NCBI GenBank assembly: GCA_947589625.1
Contig: CANQCM010000017.1
Span: 1 to 12,898 of the forward strand
DNA from: an uncultured Alphaproteobacteria bacterium
Lineage (GTDB): Bacteria; Pseudomonadota; Alphaproteobacteria; Rs-D84
Direction: 5' to 3'
Length of the DNA: 12,898 bases
The position numbers and the translations under genes are program-made. A model generated the notes under the pieces. That model had not been told where the DNA came from. It worked only from the letters and a program-made list of their open reading frames with translations, and searched no databases. Positions 1-6,723 of this stretch are shown here, piece by piece (the first letter of the stretch is position 1; each line of letters starts with the position of its first letter).

Positions 1-335
1 GGCATTTTCATTCGTCCGTCCAAAACCAATGTTATCCAATGTTGTTTGTTCATATGCCACCCACGAAATATGTTTTTATTGTCGGCGATACAATCAATCA
101 CATCAGGTGCGCAACGCAAATTCAAAATTTCAACCGTTTTATCGGGCGCGCCCGCACATATTTTAGATATATTAATTTCCGCCAACAATCCAAACCATTT
201 GCCATTATCTTGTCGGCGCCAGACGGCGGCTTTCGGCAATTTTTCCCATAAAAATTCTAAATCGCGCCCATATTGTGACGCGACATATTTAATCAGATTT
301 TGTGTTTGAGCAAATTGAAATTTATTTTTGTTCAT
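1..335 (-). CDS. YjbR/MmcQ-family protein (3' end cut by window)
   Basis: The reading frame starts at the ATG at 335-333 and stays open to the left edge, giving about 111 residues. Near the visible C-terminus it carries WHMNKQHWITLVLDG, which matches the hallmark stretch of the MmcQ/YjbR (CyaY-like fold) family, together with an earlier W-(R)-(R)-x-(D/N)-G-K-W-F-G segment typical of the same family. Family members are about 115-120 residues, so only the last few residues are missing. They are often described as DNA-binding, but their cellular role is poorly defined. The start overlaps the stop of the upstream gene in an ATGA arrangement (335-332), so the two are probably translationally coupled. 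The gene is the third of an operon whose first two members encode exported proteins. I am confident of the family and not of the function. Confidence 0.85.
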   Translation of the reverse strand, partial: MNKNKFQFAQTQNLIKYVASQYGRDLEFLWEKLPKAAVWRRQDNGKWFGLLAEINISKICAGAPDKTVEILNLRCAPDVIDCIADNKNIFRGWHMNKQHWITLVLDGRMKM

Positions 336-1045
336 TCGCGCACAATTGGTTCAAAACAATCGCCTGTTTCAGGACAGCACGCAAAAACCAGATTACCTAA
401 ATCACGGAATTTTTCGCCTTCACAACATCCAAATCTATTTGGTTTGCCATCATCAGGACACACACCAGACGCACGCAATTCGGCGCGTTCAGCGGCAATT
501 TCTTCTGCGCTTTTTTCTGGGACGACAGGTTCTGGTTCAGATATGGTTTCCGCAACAACTTCTTGCGTGGGGGCCTCAACAGTTTTCGGTTCGGTTGCAA
601 CATCAGCACTGGTTGCGTTGGTCGCAACTGTTACAGGTTCAAAACACATATCGCCAGTTGGCGGGCAACACAGCATGCCATAGTCTGCAACCTCGGTCAA
701 AGTTTCGCCCGGGCAGCAACCGTTTTCATCGTACACACATTCCGCAGTTGCGTTTTGCGGCAATTGCCGATTATTTCTTAACCGTGCCGCCGTCAATGCA
801 CCACGCGACGCAGAACGTTTATTGCAATCGCGTCGATATAAAACCTGCAAATCAGCCAGTTCTGTTGCCAATTCTTCGCGCAAATCTGCAATGCCTGACA
901 ATTCATCTATGCGACTTTTTGTTGCGGCGCAATCTGTGCGTTCGGCGACAGTACGCGATGCCACAACAACATCATCACCGCGCGCAACCCCAGCAAAACA
1001 TGCACATAGAGAAAAGATAACAAAAACACTTTTTATGTTTTTCAT
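332..1045 (-). CDS. Secreted protein with two six-cysteine repeat modules
   Basis: This 237-residue protein has an N-terminal hydrophobic segment (residues 5-20) ending in AGVARG, consistent with a Sec signal peptide. Residues about 35-95 are charged and probably helical. Two related cysteine modules follow. Module A has C103, C110-C111, C126-C127 and C134. Module B has C196, C207-C208, C223-C224 and C230. Both have exactly 14 residues between the two CC pairs and end in C-F-E-P-(V/I). The modules are joined by an acidic, Pro/Glu/Val-rich linker (about 140-185), as in extended extracellular spacers. I do not recognise the family. Twelve cysteines in an exported protein suggest disulfide-bonded mini-domains in the periplasm or outside the cell (inference). 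The start lies 2 bp after the upstream gene and the stop overlaps the YjbR-family start. Confidence 0.8.
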   Translation of the reverse strand: MKNIKSVFVIFSLCACFAGVARGDDVVVASRTVAERTDCAATKSRIDELSGIADLREELATELADLQVLYRRDCNKRSASRGALTAARLRNNRQLPQNATAECVYDENGCCPGETLTEVADYGMLCCPPTGDMCFEPVTVATNATSADVATEPKTVEAPTQEVVAETISEPEPVVPEKSAEEIAAERAELRASGVCPDDGKPNRFGCCEGEKFRDLGNLVFACCPETGDCFEPIVRE

Positions 1046-1047
1046 AT

Positions 1048-1767
1048 TTATTCGTTTATGATTTTTTCAACCTGTAATATGAAATCAATCGCAGGATTCG
1101 TTAATTTTTTAACCTTTTCAAAAACTTCTTCCGCCGCCGCCTGCATTTCCAGACGCTTGTATGTTTCAACAACTTCTACTGTTTCAGATTCATTAAAATT
1201 ATCGTCTTCGACCGCACGCGCCAGTTCCAGTTCTTGCCGCGCCAGATCAGTATATTTATCAGAATTTTCTGGGCAACCGCGTTCTGACAAATTTGCATAA
1301 ATTTTTGCGCGTTCAATATGGTCGCCCACATTATTCACTTGCATATTTAATTCGTTTTCTATCAGTTCGCATGTCTTTTGCATTCTGTCACCACTGGCTG
1401 CTTCGTTCAACGCAGTAACCAAAGCCATATTTCTGGAAATTAGTTCTTTATATTTATCAGCATTTTCTGGACAACCATATTTCACCAATGTTTCATAATA
1501 ATGTATATCATTATTCAAGCAATCTATACTGTCCGTTTTGCCACAAATACCCTCTAGTAATGTTTGTTCAATCACTTCGCATGATGACATTTCATCTATT
1601 TGAACATCGTTTGTTTGTACTGCTGCAACTGGCTGTAACGCATTTGATTTATCGCCCATGGTCATGCCAATAATAAATCCGCATGCGAACAGACCTGCCA
1701 ATGCAAATATTCCAATAATGCCATTGCGCGAAATATGATGTTGTTTTGTGTTATCTGATGTTTTCAT
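1048..1767 (-). CDS. Membrane-anchored protein with two GCPEN repeats, function unknown
   Basis: The 239-residue product has a short polar N-terminus, one hydrophobic segment at about 16-37 (probably an uncleaved anchor, N-in) and a soluble, mostly helical exported part. That part holds two copies of a repeat at about 63-121 and 133-186. Each begins with C-E-(V/L)-I-E and includes G-C-P-E-N-(A/S)-D-K-Y followed by a helical stretch. C63/C99 and C133/C165 are equivalent pairs and could form one disulfide per repeat. Residues 195-239 look like a further helix or coiled coil. No known family was recognised. It is the first gene of a three-gene operon. A ribosome-binding site, GAGGGA, lies about 8 nt before the ATG. 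Cysteine pairs in both this protein and its neighbour suggest a shared oxidising compartment. Confidence 0.78.
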   Translation of the reverse strand: MKTSDNTKQHHISRNGIIGIFALAGLFACGFIIGMTMGDKSNALQPVAAVQTNDVQIDEMSSCEVIEQTLLEGICGKTDSIDCLNNDIHYYETLVKYGCPENADKYKELISRNMALVTALNEAASGDRMQKTCELIENELNMQVNNVGDHIERAKIYANLSERGCPENSDKYTDLARQELELARAVEDDNFNESETVEVVETYKRLEMQAAAEEVFEKVKKLTNPAIDFILQVEKIINE

Positions 1768-1790
1768 GATATATTTCCCTCGTCTCTCTT

Positions 1791-1819
1791 ATTTTACATA
1801 ATTTAGTCCTAGTTTGCAA
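1791..1819 (-). promoter_or_regulatory. Predicted promoter of the repeat-protein operon
   Basis: On the minus strand there is TTGCAA (1819-1814), a spacer of exactly 17 bp, then TAAAAT (1796-1791), close to the sigma-70 consensus. Transcription would begin near 1784, leaving a short leader that contains the GAGGGA ribosome-binding site of the gene starting at 1767. The -35 lies only 2 bp past the lolD stop codon, so the downstream operon could also receive read-through from lolD; I saw no terminator between them. Confidence 0.55.
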
Positions 1820-1821
1820 AT

Positions 1822-2532
1822 CTATTTAACAATGCCGTCTGTAATTGTGATGCGTCTGTCGGCACGCGCTGCCAGATTCATATCATGCGTCACAAACAGC
1901 ATTGCCATTTTATTTTTGCGAACTAAATCCAACAACAAATCAAAGACCGCACTGGCATGCGCAGGGTCAAGATTGCCCGTGGGTTCGTCTGCCAGTAAAA
2001 TATCTGGATTATTTGCCAACGCACGCGCAACCGCGGTTCGTTGCTGTTCGCCCCCAGACATTTGCGATGGCAAGTGCGTTGCCCGATGCACTACATTTGC
2101 CGCATTCAGTAATTTTAATGCACGCGCATTGGCGGCGCCTTCGTCAACACCATTTGCCATCATAGGCAACGCAACATTTTCCAGCGCAGTAAAATCAGAT
2201 AACAGATTATGCCGTTGATATACAAAACCTATTTTTTGGCGCCGCACCTTGGTACGCATTTCTTCGTCCATTTTATGCACAGGTGTGCCTGCCAACAAAA
2301 TACTGCCTGATGTTGGTTTATCCAGTAATCCAACGCATTGCAACAAGGTTGATTTACCAGACCCTGACGGCCCAACCAGCGCGATTATTTCACCGCGATG
2401 TAAATCAAAACCACCACCACGCAAAACTTGCAACGGTTGACCGCCTTGGACAAAAGTCTTTTTAATATCGCGCACCGACAACACCGCCACACCGCGTGAA
2501 ACTTTTGATAAAGAATTTAATATGTTTGCCAT
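1822..2532 (-). CDS. lolD: Lipoprotein-releasing ABC transporter ATPase LolD
   Basis: This 236-residue ABC ATPase powers release of outer-membrane lipoproteins from the inner membrane to the periplasmic carrier LolA. Visible motifs, in order: Walker A GPSGSGKST (54-62), Q-loop with Q106 in VYQRHNLL, signature MSGGEQQR (158-165), Walker B ILLADEP (178-184) followed by TGNLD, and the switch histidine H216. The VYQRHNLL and LPSQMSGGEQQR segments are typical of the LolD/MacB/FtsE group. The adjacent upstream permease of the LolC/E type settles the assignment as LolD. The N-terminus carries about 17 extra residues before the first strand; the next methionine is too far downstream to be the start. 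The gene begins 17 bp after the permease stop, with GGTGA about 7 nt before the ATG. Confidence 0.93.
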   Translation of the reverse strand: MANILNSLSKVSRGVAVLSVRDIKKTFVQGGQPLQVLRGGGFDLHRGEIIALVGPSGSGKSTLLQCVGLLDKPTSGSILLAGTPVHKMDEEMRTKVRRQKIGFVYQRHNLLSDFTALENVALPMMANGVDEGAANARALKLLNAANVVHRATHLPSQMSGGEQQRTAVARALANNPDILLADEPTGNLDPAHASAVFDLLLDLVRKNKMAMLFVTHDMNLAARADRRITITDGIVK

Positions 2533-2549
2533 TTTTTGTCACCCATTGC

Positions 2550-3806
2550 CTATTCGTTCCTTAACACCTCTACGGGGTCGGTATTTGATGCCTTCCATGC
2601 AGGATATAATGTCGCCAAAAATGCCAACGCAATCGCCAACGCAGCAATGGCAATAACTTGCCCCAGAACCAATTTAGACGGCAATTCAGATAAATAATAT
2701 AATTCCGCAGGAAATAAATCACGCCCTGTCAGCCATTGGAAAAACTGCCGTATTGGTTCTATATAAATCGCGACCAATGTTCCAAATAATGTTCCAAAGA
2801 ACGCGCCAATAACACCAATGCTGGTGCCACATAATATAAAGATTTTCATCATCGCGCGGCGCGATACACCAAAAGTGCGCAATACTGCAATATCTTTATT
2901 TTTATCTTTGACCAACATAACAAGGCTGGAAACAATATTAAATGCCGCAACAATAACAATCAGCATCAATATCAAAAACATCACATTTGATTCAACCTGT
3001 AATGCGCCAACAAATCCACGGTTCAAATCGCGCCAATCGCGCACGACAAAGCCGTCTGGTAATAATTTAGTCAATGCGTCTGCAACCGCGCGCGTGTCTT
3101 CGGGATCTGCCAAGAACAAGTCAATATGCGTAATTGCATTACCGATATTCAGATATTTTTGCGCTGTTTCCAGTGGCATAAAAATGTATCCAGAATCATA
3201 CTCGTACATTCCCATAAAGAACGATGACATAACAGGATACGACATAATTCGTGGCATTGTTCCAAACGGTGTAGCGGTTGCACCATTTGCCGACACCAGT
3301 GAAATCTTGTCCCCCATCGTAACCCCCAGTGCACGCGTCAGCGAGGCACCAGCCACTAATTCGCCGTCTGCAATTTTATCCAATGCGCGCCCGTACACTT
3401 TTGTTCCATTATTTGTTTTTGCAATCAAGTCAGACATTTTTATACCGCGCACCATTGCACCAGTATTATTTCCGTTTGCGGTTGCCATAACTTGCCCTTC
3501 GGCAATTGGAACAATAGATTTAGTATGCGCGGCAACAACTTTGTTCTGGCGAATTTTTTCAATCAGATAATCATAATCTGTAATTGCGCCGTCTTGATGA
3601 TATACAACAACATGGCCATTCATACCAATAATGCGATTTAATAATGTGTCATGAAATCCGCCCATTACAGACATAACAACAATCAATGTCATTACGCCCA
3701 GTGTTATACCAATCAGTGAAACCCACGAAATCACGGAACCAAATCCGCGCTTTCTTGCCCCCAGATACCGAAATGCAATTTTTCTTTCAATGGGTGAAAA
3801 CAACAT
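2550..3806 (-). CDS. Lipoprotein-releasing ABC transporter permease, LolC/LolE family
   Basis: The product is the membrane subunit that extracts lipoproteins from the inner membrane, working with LolD. From the chosen ATG (418 residues) it has TM1 at about 22-48, a large periplasmic domain at about 50-270, then TM2 (275-299), TM3 (323-349) and TM4 (378-402). This is the FtsX/MacB-type topology. It ends in T-D-P-V-E-V-L-R, matching the usual Lol permease C-terminus. The N-terminal FSPIERKIAFRYL matches the LolC/E start. The frame also allows a GTG at 3830, but that would overlap the previous gene by 11 bp. The ATG at 3806 has AAAAGG 8 nt upstream and gives the family's usual N-terminus, so I prefer it. 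Only one permease gene is present here, so it may be the LolF type found in many bacteria that lack separate LolC and LolE. Confidence 0.92.
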   Translation of the reverse strand: MLFSPIERKIAFRYLGARKRGFGSVISWVSLIGITLGVMTLIVVMSVMGGFHDTLLNRIIGMNGHVVVYHQDGAITDYDYLIEKIRQNKVVAAHTKSIVPIAEGQVMATANGNNTGAMVRGIKMSDLIAKTNNGTKVYGRALDKIADGELVAGASLTRALGVTMGDKISLVSANGATATPFGTMPRIMSYPVMSSFFMGMYEYDSGYIFMPLETAQKYLNIGNAITHIDLFLADPEDTRAVADALTKLLPDGFVVRDWRDLNRGFVGALQVESNVMFLILMLIVIVAAFNIVSSLVMLVKDKNKDIAVLRTFGVSRRAMMKIFILCGTSIGVIGAFFGTLFGTLVAIYIEPIRQFFQWLTGRDLFPAELYYLSELPSKLVLGQVIAIAALAIALAFLATLYPAWKASNTDPVEVLRNE

Positions 3807-3814
3807 AGAACCGA

Positions 3815-3820
3815 CCTTTT
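3815..3820 (-). promoter_or_regulatory. Ribosome-binding site that decides the Lol permease start
   Basis: AAAAGG on the minus strand lies 8 nt upstream of the ATG at 3806-3804. It supports that codon over the GTG at 3830-3828, which would lie inside the end of the upstream gene (stop at 3822-3820). Confidence 0.6.
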
Positions 3821-5172
3821 TATTCTGCACTTAAAAATTCACGCAATGCGTCACCAACCAGAGGCGTCATTTCGCCACTGGGCACATCAGACGGATTGAC
3901 AATTGAAATTATACGCGGCGACATAAATACAACCAGTTCTGCAAACGGGCTGATTAATGTTTCAGGCGTCGTAACAAAAGAATGTGTCGGTATACCAATA
4001 ATCACATAGTTATCCCCCACAGACGATGGAATATTAAACGATGACAATTCACCATGGCTGGTGCGCAAAACAATTTTGGCATCAATTTTGTTGCTGCCAC
4101 CATAATCACCATATTGTCCCTTGGCACCAACAATTAAATCTGTTTCTAATCTTTCTTCTTTGCTGCATTGACCAATATCAAACCGCGTTTGCCAACCGTT
4201 TGGAATTACAAAGCGACCTTGAGAAATCAACACCACATTAGCCTGTTGCGATAAAAATTCTTGCAATGTTTTTGTATTAATTTCAGGTCCCACGACCAGC
4301 GCACGTCCCACAACCCCAGGAATAGACATCTTGATATTTTTTTCACCAAATGCTGGTAATAAATTCATCCATATAATCGGATTATCTGTACGCGGATAGA
4401 CACGATATACGTCCATATCCCATGCAATCATATATTTTTTAGACGATATATTTGCAACTATGCGCGCGACTTCGCGTTCTGTTTGATAGTTTCCTTCGAA
4501 CACTAATGTTTTATCTTGCCAATCAATCAGCATATTTCGCATATCTGCGCCATGCATTGCGTCAATTAACGCCATTATTATGCTTTCATCGCGTGGCATT
4601 TTAATCATCCATTTTGCACGATTGGTCAAATGCAATTCACCAGATGCCGCATCATAGTAATAATACAGTCGTCCCATTTTCGTCATTAAATCAATTGTGT
4701 CAGATAACGCGCCACCTGTAATAGACCCAGAAATTTTTTCAATTGTTTCTTCGTCTTCTATGACATCAATATCTGTGCCAACCAATAATTTATCCAATGC
4801 CTCTTTAACCTTTAAAGATTTGAATTCGTAATCTTTGACTTGTAAATCTGGCAACGGGTCACCTGTGGCAAGGCGCACAATTTTTATTTTTTCTTCGGGT
4901 ACAACAGATACAACAGATTGATTATTCCAATCAACGGTACACCGCTTGGGCAATTCAATTGAAAATCGTTGCGCAGTATCAGTTGTCAATGCAGCCTTTT
5001 TTGGAAAAATTGGCACAGAATTTTCATCAATCACCAAATTATCTACAACAGTAATCGTATCATATTGCGGAATATCTTGGTCGTTGGTTTGGCATGCGCA
5101 CATTATCCACGGCATAATCAGAACCATAATACCACTTGCGAATTTTCTTAAAAATGTTTTGCATGCAATCAT
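3820..5172 (-). CDS. Secretin-like outer-membrane lipoprotein (PilN/type IVb-like)
   Basis: The 450-residue product has a hydrophobic signal sequence (about 12-26) ending in MCAC, with C27 as the likely lipidated cysteine (A at -1), or C25. Residues about 110-180 (LQVKDYEFKSLKVKEALDKL followed by GSITGGALSDTIDLM) resemble secretin N-terminal domains, which thread into a layered periplasmic tunnel. Residues about 230-255 look like a second N-domain. The C-terminal part, about 295-430, has the alternating strands and the (I/L)-P-x-x-x-G-(D/E)-x-x-(V/I)-I-I-G pattern expected of the secretin beta-barrel, as in type IVb pilus PilN-like lipoproteins. It is shorter than the usual 500 or more residues. 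No pilus or secretion ATPase lies nearby. It follows the 107-residue gene and has a strong AAGGAG site 6 nt before its ATG. The secretin call is moderate; the lipoprotein call is better supported. Confidence 0.6.
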   Translation of the reverse strand: MIACKTFLRKFASGIMVLIMPWIMCACQTNDQDIPQYDTITVVDNLVIDENSVPIFPKKAALTTDTAQRFSIELPKRCTVDWNNQSVVSVVPEEKIKIVRLATGDPLPDLQVKDYEFKSLKVKEALDKLLVGTDIDVIEDEETIEKISGSITGGALSDTIDLMTKMGRLYYYYDAASGELHLTNRAKWMIKMPRDESIIMALIDAMHGADMRNMLIDWQDKTLVFEGNYQTEREVARIVANISSKKYMIAWDMDVYRVYPRTDNPIIWMNLLPAFGEKNIKMSIPGVVGRALVVGPEINTKTLQEFLSQQANVVLISQGRFVIPNGWQTRFDIGQCSKEERLETDLIVGAKGQYGDYGGSNKIDAKIVLRTSHGELSSFNIPSSVGDNYVIIGIPTHSFVTTPETLISPFAELVVFMSPRIISIVNPSDVPSGEMTPLVGDALREFLSAE

Positions 5173-5200
5173 ATTGTTCTCCTTGTGTGATATACGCGCA

Positions 5201-5524
5201 TTATATATTCATAACCTTTTCAAATTCTTCCAGTGTCATTTCATAGATTGGTTTTTGTGTTGGTGTTGCCAGATGTTTTACTTTTTCAAATTGATGTGAA
5301 AATTTTTCAATCACCGCCACAATTTCTGGGGGTACATTTTGACCAGAACTCATCAACCGCCGACCGTATTCAGAAACATATTCTAGTGTGTCGGCGGCAA
5401 AAAATCGCCCAGTATAATTTTCCATTGCAATACCGCCCTTTTCAACACAAATGGCAGACATCATCATAACCATCTGGTTATAAAAATTTGCCAGTTTTAT
5501 AAAATTCTGAACGGTTATTGCCAT
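5201..5524 (-). CDS. Small helical protein of unknown function
   Basis: The 107-residue protein has no signal peptide and no obvious membrane segment. A Met-rich N-terminal part (16-34) is followed by predicted helices and an acidic C-terminus (TLEEFEKVMNI). I do not recognise a family. It is the first gene of the minus-strand operon that continues into the secretin-like lipoprotein and the Lol transporter, 28 bp upstream of the next start. GGGAG lies 6 nt before the ATG and a good promoter lies just upstream, so it is very likely expressed. Its position suggests an accessory role with the lipoprotein, but that is only context. Confidence 0.7.
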   Translation of the reverse strand: MAITVQNFIKLANFYNQMVMMMSAICVEKGGIAMENYTGRFFAADTLEYVSEYGRRLMSSGQNVPPEIVAVIEKFSHQFEKVKHLATPTQKPIYEMTLEEFEKVMNI

Positions 5525-5550
5525 CTTTTTCTCCCGTGCCTTATATGCCT

Positions 5551-5580
5551 ATTATAAAAACTATTGCCCACCAAAGGCAA
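5551..5580 (-). promoter_or_regulatory. Predicted promoter for the secretin-like/Lol operon
   Basis: On the minus strand TTGCCT (5580-5575) is followed, after 18 bp, by a perfect TATAAT (5556-5551). The start point would be near 5544, giving a leader of about 20 nt with the GGGAG ribosome-binding site. It overlaps the divergent promoter of the plus-strand lipoprotein gene. Confidence 0.55.
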
Positions 5581-5592
5581 TTAAATTATAAT
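5564..5592 (+). promoter_or_regulatory. Predicted promoter for the small lipoprotein gene (near leaderless)
   Basis: TTGCCC (5564-5569), a 17 bp spacer and a perfect TATAAT (5587-5592). Transcription should start at about 5599-5600, at or next to the ATG at 5600. No ribosome-binding site can fit in such a transcript, so translation would be leaderless. Confidence 0.5.
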
Positions 5593-5599
5593 ATAAATC

Positions 5600-5980
5600 A
5601 TGAGAATGAAATTCATGGCGATATTTTTAGTATTGGCGGCTTGCTCTTCTGCCAACAGGGGCAGTATTGACGACGCCACCATACTAAATTGGGAAAATGA
5701 AGCCGTGACCACAGAACAATTTGTCCGCGACCACAAGGCGTGTCTGGGCATAACACGACCATCATACCAACCGCGCGCACGAATTTTCAAACTTATTGCA
5801 CCAAATCAATCAGGCATGATGCCAGATTGGGACGGTTTATGGGTGACATTTCAATCAAATGAATATAAAGATGTCGGGCAACGGTCTTTGATGTCTGTGC
5901 CACGAAATACCACATCTAAATCTGTGGGCGCATATCGCAGGTGTATGTTCCGCCGCGGTTATTTATTGCGCGCATACTAA
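5600..5980 (+). CDS. Small putative lipoprotein, function unknown
   Basis: The 126-residue product begins with a short signal peptide ending in the lipobox L-A-A-C, with C15 as the predicted lipidated residue. Ser16-Ser17 after the cysteine argue for outer-membrane sorting by the usual Asp+2 rule. The mature part has two cysteines (C48, C115) that could form a disulfide, and it is basic at the C-terminus. No family was recognised. The ATG at 5600 coincides with the predicted transcription start; an in-frame ATG at 5606 is the other candidate. It is divergent from the Lol operon and lies 60 bp before ftsQ, which has its own promoter. Confidence 0.72.
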   Translation: MRMKFMAIFLVLAACSSANRGSIDDATILNWENEAVTTEQFVRDHKACLGITRPSYQPRARIFKLIAPNQSGMMPDWDGLWVTFQSNEYKDVGQRSLMSVPRNTTSKSVGAYRRCMFRRGYLLRAY

Positions 5981-6003
5981 TTAAATAATTTTATATCTGC
6001 CCT

Positions 6004-6032
6004 TTGTTATTTTAGTAAAATTATGGTATAAT
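6004..6032 (+). promoter_or_regulatory. Predicted ftsQ promoter (near leaderless)
   Basis: TTGTTA (6004-6009), a 17 bp spacer and a perfect TATAAT (6027-6032). The expected start point is about 6039-6040 and the ftsQ ATG is at 6041. No Shine-Dalgarno sequence is visible before this ATG, which fits a leaderless message. Confidence 0.5.
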
Positions 6033-6040
6033 TACCAATT

Positions 6041-6721
6041 ATGAAACGGAATATCTGGTTTTGGCTGTATTTTATAATCGCGATTATATTGGCAATATAT
6101 TTTGCCACCAGAATTACAATGGTCGCAATGGGCTATGGCGAATTGGCACGCGTACGCCGCGTATCAATATCTGCCGATAAATCAGACAGTGATTTATCTG
6201 CAATCGCGGCGGCTGCGGCGGTGGCACCAAACACACGCGCATATCGGGTGCGTCTGGACGATATAAACGCGCGAATAAACGCAATTCCAATGGTTAAAAA
6301 CAGCGCTGTGCGCCGCAGACCAAACGGCAATTTATCTGTACGCGTTGAATTATATCGCCCTGTTGCCCAATGGACAGACGGCGCGCATTTTTACCCACTA
6401 TCTGCAGACGGCACAATTTTACAAGAACCATTTGATGCGCCCACCGCTGGTACTGTTATATTTCGCGGCGATGTTCCACACGATATATCTGAGATAACAA
6501 ATGCGGCGCATAACTTAATTGGCGATTTGGCATATTTGGAATGGGTTGAAAACCGCCGTTGGAATATAATAACCACAGGTGGCATATTGGTAATGTTGCC
6601 TGAAAATAACCCCAGTGACGCCATTGGTGCATTGATTGTATTAAACAAGAATAACCAAATATTATCGCGCGACATTCGCGTTATTGATATGCGTGACAAC
6701 GCGCGCGTATTGGTAAAATAG
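6041..6721 (+). CDS. ftsQ: Cell division protein FtsQ
   Basis: FtsQ is the bitopic inner-membrane protein that links early and late divisome parts through FtsB/FtsL. The 226-residue product has a single TM at about 5-30 and a short cytoplasmic N-terminus. A POTRA domain follows at about 37-107: V-R-R-V-S-I, then the helical A-rich stretch, then I-N-A-I-P-M-V-K-N-S-A-V-R-R-R-P-N-G, matching the FtsQ pattern of 'i..lp.V..a.V.R.wP..l.v.v.E..P.A.w'. The beta domain follows and ends in LSRDIRVIDMRDNARVLVK, a good match to the FtsQ C-terminal D-(I)-x-x-(I/V)-D-(L/M)-R motif. It is shorter than most homologues (about 270-300), with little cytoplasmic tail. The ftsA-rpe gene starts 2 bp after its stop, so the two are surely co-transcribed. 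Confidence 0.88.
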   Translation: MKRNIWFWLYFIIAIILAIYFATRITMVAMGYGELARVRRVSISADKSDSDLSAIAAAAAVAPNTRAYRVRLDDINARINAIPMVKNSAVRRRPNGNLSVRVELYRPVAQWTDGAHFYPLSADGTILQEPFDAPTAGTVIFRGDVPHDISEITNAAHNLIGDLAYLEWVENRRWNIITTGGILVMLPENNPSDAIGALIVLNKNNQILSRDIRVIDMRDNARVLVK

Positions 6722-6723
6722 GA

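Noticed and set aside
39..309. Two short plus-strand open frames at the left edge
   Set aside because: The minus strand encodes a clear YjbR/MmcQ-family protein across this region, so both are shadows.
328..1020. Plus-strand open frame of 230 codons opposite the cysteine-rich gene
   Set aside because: It lies wholly antisense to a gene with a signal peptide and ordered cysteine repeats, has no plausible ribosome-binding site, and its translation has no recognisable pattern.
2818..3570. Plus-strand open frame of 250 codons opposite the Lol permease
   Set aside because: It is a shadow of the well-supported permease; its hydrophobic stretches mirror the opposite strand's membrane and beta segments.
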